A DNA stretch of 64,000 nucleotides, from positions 1 through 64,000 of the forward strand of contig LGRX02027718.1 of NCBI GenBank assembly GCA_001247695.2, written 5' to 3'. Source of the stretch: Cymbomonas tetramitiformis. Lineage: Eukaryota > Chlorophyta > Pyramimonadophyceae > Pyramimonadales > Pyramimonadaceae. The notes below the pieces were generated by a model. It saw nothing but the letters and a program-made list of their open reading frames with translations, did not search any database and was not told the origin of the DNA. Made by a program: the position numbers and the translations under genes. Position 1 is the stretch's first letter. Each line of letters starts with the position of its first letter. Of this stretch, positions 9,957 to 20,345 are shown piece after piece.

Positions 9957-12900
9957 ATGACTTGCACAGTTAGCGGCATTTTCATATATCCCGTCAAGTC
10001 TTGCGGGGGCATCGAGCTGAAGGAGGCTTTCATAACACCAACGGGTTCGTTCCTAAGGGAAGCTCTGCGCTAAAAAACACACACACGCCGAATTTCGCCT
10101 GCGTGAAATGGCTTGTCCCTGTTCTCGTTTCGACTTCTGAACACGCGACTTATCGCCACGCCGACTTTCTCAGTTCGCCTATTCTTGGAGAGAGCTTTCA
10201 GAAATTTTGCATGTCATATTTTATATCTCATATCATAGATCAGATATATAACTGATCTATTATGTGAGATAAGATAATAACGTAGGCTTCAGCTGAATTA
10301 CGGGGCTTGTATGCAGGCTTCACATTTGATCGGACTTGGCAAGTTGTGGACAGCCGAGGATTTTTTCTCACTCAGGTTTTCCAACTTTGCCCTTAGTCTG
10401 AAGCGCAACGTGCTTCCTTATTGATTCTGACGCGTTCCTTGTGTTCACCAGTGTCAATCAAACTAGGGGTCCAAATTTAGCACGATGATGGGCGCTCAGC
10501 CAGCTTTGCTTGCTGCGCAGCGCACAGTGCCGCAGCTGGCCCTGGTGGACACCGGCCTGCCAATAGAAGCGTTGCAACCAGGGTGGGGCCGGCTATCCCC
10601 TGAAGCGGCACTGGTGCTGAACGCCCCAAAAATGGAAGCCCTGCACGTGGCGCTCAACCCCCGCGCGAGACGTTCTAAGGTTGACGTGTGCGTCTGGGAG
10701 TGGGACGGTGAGGTACGACTTCAACCAGAAACCACTGTGAACAACGCGGCATACTACGCGATGCCTCGATGCCAATAGAGTGAAGACTAACAAGCCCAAC
10801 AACTGAATCACGTGTCCCAACACACCTGTTTTGGAAGCTGAATCAATACGCTCATTCCTGCGCAAGGGTTTCAGCTGTGTGATGCGCGTCTGCCCGGGCT
10901 GGTCCAGGCAGAAGACGAGGGCGAGGATGCAGCGAGATGGTTCACCCAGTACCTCGGCATGGACTGCCGACTCGTACAGTGGTGTGGCAAGCGACCTTGC
11001 GACCCTGCCTTCGCCCGTGAGCATCAGACCGCCTTCTCCGACGGCTTCCCTTTTCTGCTCATTTCTGATCCCACACTTGAAGGTGCGCGGCAGCCATTAC
11101 CGTCCTCGCAAACCGCCTGCCCCTCACACCTTCTCACATCGATTTCCGATAAGCGCCTCGTACATGATTGGGACCTCGTCATCCGCCCTCAACGAGCGCC
11201 CAAGCAATCATGTAAATTTAGCTGTCAAACGAGCCCTATAAAGTACGCCTACTGGAGTGCACCACCGGGAAGCACCACGAAACTCAGATGTGCGGGTGCA
11301 CAGCGGCATCTTCATGCGTCTTCCAAATACAATACAGAGAGAAATTTGCAGCAGCGGGTCCCCCGTTCAAGTATACGAGGTCGAAGCCACCTCACAAGTG
11401 TTAGGGCTCCCTACTTCCGGTCCAAACTTGTAGGTTAAAGTGTCGAAGGCAACACGTCTCGAATTCGGTTCGTTGATTCGGCTACTTGTTGCCTGGGGTG
11501 GGACGCCAGGCCTAAACCGGGAAACGGGAGAGGAATACTCTATGGCTCGCTTTCGCCCAAACATCGTCGTGCAGGGATGTGCTCCGAATGCAGAAGACAC
11601 CTGGCAGACTTTCTCCATCGGTTCCGGAATCGACGACAGCCAAGTGGGTTTGGGACAAATTTGCTTCCGCGCTGGATAACGGTCTTGCTTTGCTGTTCCC
11701 CACCTGAGTGCTTTGTGTTCCGCACTTAAGGGCGAGGACGACACCTTCTTATGGCCTGCGCCCCTTCTGTACACAGCGTTAAAACGGCTTTTACTATTGC
11801 TGGTACTTTTGGGAAGAAATCTTTAGGCACTTTCAATCTGCACACATGTGAGAACAGCCAGTCGAGGTATCCGTGGAAGAAGTTCTTTTGCCAGTCCGTG
11901 TTTTTGGCAGCGCAGCTAAATGTGGAACTCAATGCGGACTTCAGGAGTCTGCTTAGCTGAGAGCGGGGAGTACGTTGTGCGGCAGACGGAGGGGACAACC
12001 GCAGCAAACTCCGTGGTCTTTGAGGTGGTCAAGCCCTGTTCTAGATGTAAGGTCAGTGCTGGAACAAACTCTGTGCGGGCTGAATCTGCTGCTTGCAACA
12101 TATCCTGCAACCTTGAATTTAGACTGTGTGTTGCGATGGACAAGCTGTGTTCTAGGTGTAGGATGAGGAGAGCGGCATGCCAGCGATCGCCTTTTTTCAG
12201 GCACCCGGAACAAAGCGCTGTAAGCGATTCCAATATAGTGCATAGGCCAACGGTACTTGCAGATGACACATTCTTGCTCGCCTTGCACCATGCTTAGAGA
12301 GTTGCAAGCAAAATGGTCATGCTGTGCATGGGATATTTGGGCTTGCAGATGGTCCCTCTCTTTAGCAAAACCGGAGCAGCATCTCTGGTAAACTTGTGCT
12401 GGGCAGCCCAAAGGAGGGATAAGAGGTTTGGGAGTGTGCGGCGTGCAGATAGTCACCATAGACCAGAGCACCGCAGTAGCCAGCACAAGCGCTGAACCTC
12501 TGGTCACCATTTGTAAAGTACTCCTGTCTCGCTTGCTTTCTTGCGTTTCATATCCTCTTGTCCTTTTCTACTATCGTTCGATGCACTGTGGCCATACGTC
12601 GAGGATGGCCACGCAACATGGTTAGCGAGGTTAGCTCCTCACAACGAGTTTTCAACTTGCTAAATTTCATATGGTCGATGTGTTACTCTCACTTTGCAGT
12701 ACCGTAGCGGGAGAGCCTTGGGATTCACACAACGTGATTGGCGGAATCAAGGTTTCTTCGGATGGAACTTGGTTTCCCTCACCGACCCGTCCCCCATTTC
12801 CGGTAGGTCTTTCACGCTGAATTATTTCTTCTCTCTACACTTTTGGCGCTCATTGTCTAGAAACAAAGAGTCCAGTTTAAGCAAGCATAGTTGTGCGACG

Positions 12901-12973
12901 TATGTGGTGTACAGGCATTAAATGTGGAGATGTGCTACGAGTTCACAAGAAAAGAACTGAGCAGCAATTTTAG
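9957..12973 (+). CDS. mARC-like MOSC-domain protein, nine exons, complete
   Basis: Exons are 9957-10044, 10317-10375, 10521-10712, 10875-11082, 11510-11620, 12005-12051, 12449-12517, 12700-12802 and 12915-12973. Every intron is GT-AG, every phase fits, and the sum is 936 nt, giving 311 residues plus stop. Exon 1 gives the MOSC N-terminal signature 'IFIYPVKSCGGIEL'; exons 2-3 give 'FDRTWQVVDSRGFFLTQ' and 'RTVPQLALVDTG'. Exon 4 has 'SDGFPFLLIS', exon 5 'MARFRPNIVVQG', exon 6 'VVFEVVKPCSRCK', exon 7 'IVTIDQSTA', exon 8 'FFGWNLV', and exon 9 'IKCGDVLRV'. The family binds molybdenum cofactor through the conserved Cys of the PCxRC region, kept here, and reduces N-hydroxylated compounds with cytochrome b5 partners. 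Length is normal for mARC. I see no N-terminal anchor, so location is unclear. The exon 5/6 junction is the least certain. Confidence 0.92.
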
Positions 12974-13833
12974 TGACCAGTTGGAAGCCATTAACGAATG
13001 ATGGATGCCATTAGGACGCATTTTGCTTGCCTCACTCTCCGACTATTGAGCTGCAATTTATTAATTTCAGGGGGGAATTGAGTGTTTGAGTCCATGTATC
13101 ACTGCAGATCTCAAACCTGATGCTCCGAGCAACGAGGGTAACACATTTTGACCGATATCTTGAAATTTGAAAATGCACGTGGATGTGCTCAAGTCTATGC
13201 CATCTTATCATTCAAAGTGACCAGGTCGAAGATCCGAGTAGAAATTGAAATTCTTGGAGCTTGGCGCCAGTCGAGTAGTCGTCCTCTAAATGCGCCGCAT
13301 CGGGAAGACAAAGGCTATTTAGGGCCCTTTATTGTGTCACATTAGTTTTTGTAATTGAGTCGCCTCGTCTATCATCATCAGTCTAATGAAGACAGTGATA
13401 TGTATATATATAGAGACACACATATATCCCGTCCGTACTGCACTTTTCGCCGACCGGCTAACGCATGCACCTCCGGAAAAACTCCAGCCGCCTTTATTGT
13501 TTTATTATCACGATAATTTTATGATAATGAGCGGCAATTTTTTCCTTCGTATGGTTTTATTACTGTATTTTTCAGGTGCATTTTAAATCTCCGATTGTAA
13601 TAAATAGTCTCCGATTTCAATATAAGCTTTGTTCGGGCTGTTTCCAGCTTTGGCTGCCCAATCCGTGAGGGTGTCATAGAAGGTGATTTGTTCATCTTGA
13701 AGAGTAGCATTGTTCATGTAACCACTGGCTACGTAAAGCTCAAATCTTTTTTTACCCACAAATTTTATCATTACGGCTCTCTTTGCGGTACCATCAACTC
13801 TCGTGACATATGGAACCAGAGGCAGGGTTTTCG

Positions 13834-14625
13834 ATACTCGTGAAGGTATCGACTGATTAGACTGATTGATTAATTCAGTCAGTGACATGAGCGACAAAAA
13901 CCAAATCAGTTCATGTCACCGACTGAATACGATGTCACCAACCGAATACCAATTAAATCAGAAAACTCTCTCACCTCGCCCATCACATATATAAATAATA
14001 ATTTATTGCGGTGGGGGGCGACGTATATTAATATTACCGCCAGAAGTTAAGGATATATAATTATATATATGATTTATGGTATATATAATTTATATAACAT
14101 ATTTGCTTGAAATTTCTTGGCGCTTCGCGATAAAGAGGGGGGTGGGGAGGTGGGGGGTTCTTGGGGCAGTGGGGCAGCGGGGAAGTTGCTCGTGGGGGTT
14201 CACGAGGGTGGAAGGCTGGGGGAGGGGGGGGGTATTGGGAGGGGGGAGGGGGGGAGTCACCCGCTGCCCCATTCCCTCCCGGTTCCCCTCCCCCCAATAC
14301 CCCCCCCCCACCTCCCACCCCCTCCTTATCGCGAAGCGCCAAGAAATTTCAAGCAAATATGTTATATAAATTATATATACCATAAATCATATATATAATT
14401 ATATATCCTTAACTTCTGGCGGTAATATTAATATACGTCGCCCCCCACCGCAATAAATTATTATTTATATATGTGATGGGCGAGGTGAGAGAGTTTTCTG
14501 AATTAATTGGTATTCGGTTGGTGACATCGTATTCAGTCGGTGACATGAACTGATTTGGTTTTTGTCGCTCATGTCACTGACTGAATTAATCAATCAGTCT
14601 AATCAGTCGATACCTTCACGAGTAT
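13834..14625. mobile_element. 792-bp non-autonomous hairpin element, Mutator-like, 9-bp target duplication
   Basis: The element begins ATACTCGTGAAGG and ends CCTTCACGAGTAT. It is flanked by the 9-bp direct repeat GGGTTTTCG at 13825-13833 and 14626-14634. Arms pair symmetrically about 14229.5 with hardly any mismatch for at least 300 bp (for example GGCGCTTCGC at 14119 pairs with GCGAAGCGCC at 14331). The loop is G-rich left and C-rich right, so almost the whole element can fold. No transposase is encoded. Long TIRs with a 9-bp duplication are the hallmark of Mutator-like elements. Taking out the element plus one duplication copy joins the host LINE endonuclease frame, which confirms the borders. 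Confidence 0.93.
13838..14110. repeat. Left terminal inverted repeat of the hairpin element
   Basis: This arm matches the reverse complement of about 14349-14621 with very few differences (one is A versus T in the CCAATTAA tract near 13950). Inside it are short internal direct motifs: TCAGTCAGTGACATG, TTCATGTCACCGACTGAATAC and GATGTCACCAACCGAATACC. These look like subterminal binding-site repeats. Confidence 0.85.
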
Positions 14626-16474
14626 GGGTTTTCGGGTTCCACAGAATCATTGATCCGATCGAGGCATTTTCATCTACAAATGACGTGCGGAACTGAATGC
14701 CTTTTTGAGTTATGAGTGTTTTAACTAATGCTAGATTTTCACTGTTTATTTTTGTTTCTGAAACACATACAATGTCCGCTCTGCCATCTATCATAAGATT
14801 ACAAATGGTTTCAAGCTTTATGAGACTGCATTTTACTTCCTGTGCATGTCTTAGACCCCTGAGGTTCATTCCCATTATCTTGAGGTTATTTGATGATTGG
14901 GCTTGCTGCAGGCTTTCTAGTCTCCCTATTTCAGTTTTTCGCAATTTCCCTCTGTTGTTTCTGCCTTGATGTAAACATCTCCCCATCTTGTCATATTCAT
15001 TCACAAAGTCGAAGGTGGTGTTGACACATTTGGTTTTGTAGACCTTCCCCTTGTATTTGCGGGAGGATTTCCTCCTTTGCCCATAATGAGGGTTTTTATC
15101 AGCACATTTGATGTTTGGGTCACTGATCTGTCCAATAGGGGTCCTTAGAGCTGTGGCTTTTCGGGGCCGCTTGTCTTGTATACCATTGGTTCTGTCGGCA
15201 AACATCAGCAGGTGCCTAAGCTCGTCTCTAACCAAAGAGATTGCAAAATCATTCTCGAATTTTTTAGTTCTACAATTGTTGTCATTTTTCAGAAGCATTT
15301 TAATGTTGAGTTTGTTCAAATCATGTTACAGGTCTCTGGCAAATTGGTCTGCGGAGTGATACCTCCAGGTACGAATGATGTTTGTCGCTTTTTGTGCTAT
15401 GACGAAATTCAAAATTCCCGGATTATTTGGGTGTTCACCAAAGCTTAAGTTAATGAAACATTGGTGTATCTCATTGTTAAGTGTGAGAGGATGCTTGTTT
15501 TCCAAGTTTTTTGCTTGAATGCCATTAGCATAATATATGTTAGTCTTTTGGGGAACAAGGTGAAGAAAGACATACCAGATCCCATCGACGTTTGATATAT
15601 AGGTAGTGTTGGTGTGATCTGATTGTCTGGGTATGCAATGATAGGAGCCATGAGTTTTCTTGATATTCGTAGTGACTTCCTTCAAGCTTTTTAGTAGTGA
15701 CCAGTCCAGTCCGAAGTGAGCGAAAATGTTGTTCATATGATGAAAGGCGGGTGCCCCTTTTCGGGTGATTCTTCCAGGTTGGGAGGAGGGGTTATTTTGG
15801 GGGAGTTCCACTACCACCAATTCCTCAGGGCAACGAGGTGCCGCATTGTATCCTACGTTCAAATCGGCAATGATGATTGGTTTGACTTCCTCCCGCATTT
15901 CAAGGCGATATTTTTGGATTTCACTATGCATGATGTCATGTCCTGTGGGTCCTTTTCTGAGATCTCTGTCTAAGTATTCTTCGAAGGGGAGAGCTTGAGC
16001 CTCTCTGTTCTATTGATTGAGCCCATCTGAACGCTGTTTTTGCGACGCACCCAGACCCCGCAATTGCGTAACTATCAGTTTGGAATGTTTCCTTTAAGGT
16101 GCGGATGGTAGAGACGTTTCCTTTGAGGGACATTCTTAGGTCTTCCAACCAAACCCTAAGTGGTGAGATAATGGAGTTGATTACGGACTTTTCAGCCTTT
16201 TTGAACAAGGCTACAATTCAAGCAATTGCAATATCTCTATGGCAGGAAAGATTGACCAGTAAATTAACAGGTTGAGCAACAGCTCCTCCAAATAGTTACT
16301 TCAAGTTAGAACAGCCTCCAAAATGGGCAGAATTCAAGTCTTATACTTTCAAGGCGCGCAGTTCATATCTCTAATCGATCTGTCCCATGTCGGCTGGCAT
16401 ATCATCATCTGCCACCTATACAAATCCTAATCAGAGAATCTGCATTTGGACAATCCTAATCAAGACAGCTGATT

Positions 16475-17524
16475 TCATTGTCCCTTGCTGGTCTTTGCCT
16501 TCTTCCTACGAGGAGCCACGTCAAGCACTTCTTCGTCATCACTGTCACTGCTTAGGGTGCATTTCAAATGAGCTATGTACTCAGCTGTCCAACAGGCAGG
16601 ATATTTCCTGGGTTGCCTCTTCGTCTCTTCGGACACCCCAGCCTTATTTTCACCCATTGAAGTCAATCCAGTATCTGGCCCAGATGGTTCCTTCGGTTGT
16701 ACTTGAACAGTCTCCACCACAGAGGCTGGAGCATCCTCAGATATGGCCTCAGACTTCTGCTCGGTGATAGGCTGATCCTCTGGCTGAACGGGTGAGGTCG
16801 GGGAGGTGCCCTTTGGCACCCAGATAAGTTCACCCTTATCATCCATGATCAACTGCAGTCCCAGTCTCTTCAACTTTCGAGCTTCAGCTTGTTCTTCGGC
16901 ATCGTCAGCTACCAAGTCATCGAACTCGCTGACGTCATCCTCGGTGTCATCATATTCAGGCGAAGCAGGCTCCCATTTCGGACTGGCAGTATCCATGCCA
17001 TGCTTACTGTCTGTGACACCCGCGTCATCCTTGTCATCCGAATCTGGTAGCTTCTCCTTACTGTCTGTGACACCCGTGTCATCATTGTCATCCGAATCTG
17101 GTAGCTTCTCCTTACTCCAGGTCACAGCACCTGCACCCGAATCGTCACTGTTCGTAGGCGTCGATTGTACAGACTTACGCCCCTTGTATGGAATTCCACG
17201 ATAGTCATCATCGTCATCCACCCTCTTCTGATTACAGTACGCAACACCGAGAGGAAATGAGAATGGCGCTACCGGCGCCTTCACTAGAGTGGCGTCTTCC
17301 AGAAACCAGCCGCCGCCCCTATTACGCTCCCAGCGGCGTAGCGCACCAGAGGGGTGGACGATAATATGCTGCCAGTTATAATCGAGCCCAGGCTTTCGCT
17401 CCCCATAGTACGAAGTCAATGGCTCGGGAGTCCCCTTCCGAGCCCATTGCCATTTCACTGCCCCAGTACGCATAAATACAATATGCCAATCGTATGGCTT
17501 GGCATGGCTAGTGTTCCCTGGCAC
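16475..17524 (-). CDS. Acidic, repeat-bearing ORF downstream of the gypsy C5-methyltransferase
   Basis: The 349-codon frame begins after stops and has no ATG before 'MRTGAVKWQW', so it may be an exon or the continuation of the polyprotein. It is in the same minus frame as the methyltransferase C-terminus, separated by about 80 bp containing several stops. The first 100 residues are Trp/Arg-rich. Then come two near-identical acidic units ('DSKEKLPDSDD' type), a long Asp/Glu/Pro/Ser-rich linker, and a basic C-terminal tail ('RRKKAKTSKGQ') that could be nuclear-targeting. I know no family for it. Position suggests it is the last product of the gypsy element. Confidence 0.45.
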   Translation of the reverse strand: MPGNTSHAKPYDWHIVFMRTGAVKWQWARKGTPEPLTSYYGERKPGLDYNWQHIIVHPSGALRRWERNRGGGWFLEDATLVKAPVAPFSFPLGVAYCNQKRVDDDDDYRGIPYKGRKSVQSTPTNSDDSGAGAVTWSKEKLPDSDDNDDTGVTDSKEKLPDSDDKDDAGVTDSKHGMDTASPKWEPASPEYDDTEDDVSEFDDLVADDAEEQAEARKLKRLGLQLIMDDKGELIWVPKGTSPTSPVQPEDQPITEQKSEAISEDAPASVVETVQVQPKEPSGPDTGLTSMGENKAGVSEETKRQPRKYPACWTAEYIAHLKCTLSSDSDDEEVLDVAPRRKKAKTSKGQ

Positions 17525-17605
17525 AACTCCTCCCCTCTTAGCTTGTTAGTACAAAGAGATGATAACTCAGAGTCACTTGTACAGCAGCTAAGATCCAGAT
17601 ACAGA

Positions 17606-18290
17606 TCAGCCATGCGTATGGATGCGTGATATGCTTTTCTGATCGAACAGGTGCTCGAAGAGTTGGCGAAGCAATCCAGAGGGTAGAGGGTATACAGCAG
17701 CGGAGACTCCCGCTCCTTGTTGCCCAGGATGAGGCCCCAGTTGAGCAGTTTCCGGATGTGATCCCAGAGTCTGTTGGTGAAGACAAGGAGCATCCATCGT
17801 ACAGTACCGTAGGTCCACCGGAGGAGGCGACTGCGTCCAGATGCAAGTAGGTTTGCGGTAGCCAGTGCCATACATACAGTAAGAGCAATACAACGGAGTA
17901 GGTAACCGGCGAACTACGGGTCGAAATCGCAGCGCAAAGGGAAACCTGCCCATCGGATTTTCCATAAACCAATGCTTGGGTTTGAGAAAGTCGAAATTTT
18001 GGAGCGTACGGCGTACACAGGCATCAGCCTGTCGCAGTTGTCGCACCCCAGTGGTCTTAGCCTGACTGTATTCTGTGCACGGTGGGCTAGCCCAGATGAC
18101 GTCAAAGTAACCAGGAGCGTAACGCTTGAAGTCCCAGTCTTGTACCTTCTCAGCGTACTGTAGGTAGGTTGCCAGCGAGGATCATGATCTACGGTGACCA
18201 CGGTGCTCTTCGGATAACATGACAGGAAACTTCTCTCCACACTACCTGTACCACTGAAAAGTACTAGTAGTCGCAACTCGCGTGTCGAGA
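17606..18290 (-). CDS. C5-cytosine DNA methyltransferase-like domain of the gypsy element
   Basis: Motifs appear in family order on the minus strand. 'LVLFSGTGSVERSF' is AdoMet motif I (about 18265) and 'VVTVDHDPRW' is motif II. A one-base shift near 18170 follows. Then 'FDVIWASPPCTEYSQAKTTG' is motif IV with the catalytic Pro-Cys (about 18055-18115), 'WFMENPMGRF' is the ENP motif VI, and 'YCSYCMYGTGYRKPTCIWTQ' resembles the motif VIII region of phage-type enzymes. The first part lies in the integrase ORF (17914-19932), the rest in the frame 17606-18046. Retrotransposon-borne cytosine methyltransferases are known from a few algal and dinoflagellate LTR elements; this appears to be another. 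Catalytic Cys and Glu are present, so activity is possible if the frame is intact in other copies. Confidence 0.85.
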
Positions 18291-19932
18291 CCACAGAGTC
18301 CAGAAGAGCCAGATGCGTCACAAAGGCGTCAGAGGAGCGACAATATTGTTCCCAAGGTAGGCAGTTGTCCAGAGAAGTGGGTTCCCCTTCATCAGAGGTG
18401 TCCAGGAAGGTTAGAGCTCTGGCGCGTTCCCGCCTTTGCTTCCGCTGCATTCTGACCTCCTGTAAGGCTTTTTCGCGGGCTTGTCCTTCTCGGGATAGTC
18501 TCAGTTGTTCAAACTCTGTGAGCTGTTCGAGTTCACCCCCGTAGTTCAACGACTCACGAGTCTTCCAGGAGTCATGAGCATTAGAGTACCCAGTCCAGCG
18601 AACCAGAAATTCTTCTACTTCCTTGCCTCCTCTCGTAGGTTTCACTCTTCGAGCCAGAATCTTAGACACATGTGTCTGGGATTGTCCATCCACGAGAACC
18701 TTGGCAGGAGTGGGTATTTGCCGACGCAGCGCAAAAGCTTCATCCGCGGTGCGGTATTCCTTGAGGCGATGCTGCGCAAAGACGTCGTGGATACGCCATT
18801 TAGGGGGCAACTTGAGCCGATAAGCCACCGGGGCGCCTCTGTCAATTTCGGGTAGCTCTCGTTGCTGGTCACTGAAGAACCTCTCGGTGATGGGTAAGGG
18901 CCCGTGCCAGCGAGGTCCCAGCTTCCTGAAGGATTCGCGGTTCATGATATTTTCCGTGAGATGCTTGGCATCTACCCAGACCAAGTCTCCCAACTGAAAG
19001 GATTTGGCGGTGTGACGCTGGTCAAACTGATGTCGCTGGCGTTGCTGCGCCAGTTCCAGCTTAGCGCGGGCGTCCTCCAGTTGAGCCGCGAATTTGCTAG
19101 CCATCTCGTGTGCGTTACCTTCTCCACCCTTACGCTTGGAGTGTTGTCCTGCAGCCGCTTGCAGGAACAGGTCCAGCTGCGACATAGGCGAGTGCCCCAA
19201 AACCAACTCAAACGGGGTAAAGCCAGTTACATCGCTCCGCGTATCGTTTATGGCGAACTCTACGTTAGCACACCACAAGTCCCAGTCCTCCGGATTGCTG
19301 CCTACGAAAGACCGTAGCATGTCTTCTACCACGCGGTTGGTATGTTCAGCTTGTCCGTCCGAACGAGGGTTGTAAGGCGTGGTGGAGGTCACTTTGGTTC
19401 CCATAAGTCTCATCAACTCCTTCCACATAGCATCCTGAAAACGAGGGTCCCGGTCGGAGACAATCTTCATAGGAGTGCCATGTAGTTTCCAGATGTGGTC
19501 GAAGTAGATTCGAGCTATAACCTCAGCGGAGCTGTCCTGGAAGTTCAATGGGATAATGTGAACCATTTTGCTGAGCTTACAAGTGAAAGTAGCAAAGGCA
19601 TCGTGATTCCGCGCCGTGACTGGGAGTCCAGTGACAAAGTCCACGCTGACCACGCTTGCCATAGTCGCGTAGGAATAGTGTGGGGGTTCAGCAATCCATC
19701 CGGGTAGGAATTTCTCGGTCGCACCGCTTGACAGATAGCGCAAGATGAAACCCAGCGTCCCACATCTTCCGCTGCCCCTTTCCACCAGAAGCGTCGCAGT
19801 ACTCGTTCCAGAGTTTTGTCCCTGCCCGCGTGTCCAGCTGAAACAGATCCATGCGCTTCTTGCAGCACTACCTCGCGAAGCGGTGAATCTTCTCCCAGTA
19901 CCAACTGATAGCGTCCAGCGCTCACCCTCCAC
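17914..19932 (-). CDS. Gypsy integrase core, chromodomain and start of C5-methyltransferase
   Basis: The 672-codon frame contains the integrase DDE core: the first Asp in 'VDFVTGLPV' (about 19635), the second in 'IVSDRDPRF' (about 19440), and the Glu in 'DGQAEHTNRVVEDM' (about 19340). A GPY-like region follows ('LGPRWHGPLPITERF'). Next is a chromodomain at about 18540-18665 ('VSKILARRVKPTRGGKEVEE', 'FLVRWTGYSNAHDSWKTRES'), which in chromoviruses steers integration toward modified histones. A coiled, Arg-rich linker leads to motif I of the methyltransferase. The first 60 or so codons are out of frame with the element; the real protein enters this frame from the ORF at 19545-20345. Confidence 0.88.
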   Translation of the reverse strand: MEGERWTLSVGTGRRFTASRGSAARSAWICFSWTRGQGQNSGTSTATLLVERGSGRCGTLGFILRYLSSGATEKFLPGWIAEPPHYSYATMASVVSVDFVTGLPVTARNHDAFATFTCKLSKMVHIIPLNFQDSSAEVIARIYFDHIWKLHGTPMKIVSDRDPRFQDAMWKELMRLMGTKVTSTTPYNPRSDGQAEHTNRVVEDMLRSFVGSNPEDWDLWCANVEFAINDTRSDVTGFTPFELVLGHSPMSQLDLFLQAAAGQHSKRKGGEGNAHEMASKFAAQLEDARAKLELAQQRQRHQFDQRHTAKSFQLGDLVWVDAKHLTENIMNRESFRKLGPRWHGPLPITERFFSDQQRELPEIDRGAPVAYRLKLPPKWRIHDVFAQHRLKEYRTADEAFALRRQIPTPAKVLVDGQSQTHVSKILARRVKPTRGGKEVEEFLVRWTGYSNAHDSWKTRESLNYGGELEQLTEFEQLRLSREGQAREKALQEVRMQRKQRRERARALTFLDTSDEGEPTSLDNCLPWEQYCRSSDAFVTHLALLDSVVSTRELRLLVLFSGTGSVERSFLSCYPKSTVVTVDHDPRWQPTYSTLRRYKTGTSSVTLLVTLTSSGLAHRAQNTVRLRPLGCDNCDRLMPVYAVRSKISTFSNPSIGLWKIRWAGFPLRCDFDP

Positions 19933-20345
19933 AACACATCTCCCACCACGCAGAAGTCACGAGTGCGTTGATGCGGAGCTTCTTGGATTTCCTTCCTCAA
20001 AGTCTGTAGTGGACCAGGTCGCCCATATTCCGCTTGCAGCGCTTTGAGAAATTGGCCTCCTGATATCTGCTGATGCAGGTCTCGAACGCTGGCCGCTTCT
20101 CCAGTACGCACGATAGGAGGAGGTGAACTCGTCTTCCTTTCCCGCTTGACACGCTGTCGAGCTGGCGGGGCGTACACCACTAACAGGGGCCAAGGAAGAT
20201 CCAGAAGGGCTCCATCCGGAGCAGCGAACATCTGCACAGGTTCTCCTTGAGCGTCATGGGTGGGAATAATGTACTCCACTCTCATTCCCGCAGATCTGAA
20301 CAACTGCCGCCACTGGGGCATGCGAGACTGAAAATCAGGAAGCAC
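19545..20345 (-). CDS. End of Dam-like domain plus integrase H2C2 zinc finger
   Basis: The first part ('VLPDFQSRMPQWRQLF', 'MFAAPDGALLDLPWPLLVVY') continues the Dam-like methyltransferase that starts in the neighbouring frame. Later 'GHAGRDKTLERVLRRFWWKG' and 'SSCAICQAVRP' form the H-H-C-C zinc-binding domain at the head of gypsy integrases (about 19710-19820). The integrase core is reached after a frame change near 19700. Its overlap with both flanking ORFs shows these are pieces of one polyprotein. Confidence 0.82.
   Translation of the reverse strand: MLPDFQSRMPQWRQLFRSAGMRVEYIIPTHDAQGEPVQMFAAPDGALLDLPWPLLVVYAPPARQRVKRERKTSSPPPIVRTGEAASVRDLHQQISGGQFLKALQAEYGRPGPLQTLRKEIQEAPHQRTRDFCVVGDVLWRVSAGRYQLVLGEDSPLREVVLQEAHGSVSAGHAGRDKTLERVLRRFWWKGAAEDVGRWVSSCAICQAVRPRNSYPDGLLNPHTIPTRLWQAWSAWTLSLDSQSRRGITMPLLLSLVSSAKWFTLSH

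Larger units (their letters stand above)
13583..16208 (-). pseudogene. 5'-part fragment of the LINE ORF2 (protease and endonuclease region), split by a hairpin element
   Basis: Four leftward frames follow the same order as the large LINE ORF2. 15936-16208 matches the end of the Ulp1-type protease, keeping a 'GSGCVAKTAFRWAQ' segment where the catalytic Cys belongs. 15326-15931 and 14603-15319 match the linker and the start of the AP endonuclease ('MGMNLRGLRHAQEVKCSLIK', 'VCVSETKINSENLALVKTL', 'WNPK'). 13583-13833 continues the endonuclease ('SGYMNNATLQDEQ', 'AYIEIGD'). The reading frame is cut at Trp-Asn-Pro-Lys by the element at 13834-14625. The RT and everything downstream are missing, which is the opposite of the usual 5' truncation of LINEs. 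Confidence 0.85.

Noticed and set aside
14061..14398. Several overlapping ORFs of 74-97 residues on both strands
   Set aside because: They are readings of the two arms and G/C-rich loop of one hairpin element; the same peptides appear on both strands because of the inverted repeat.
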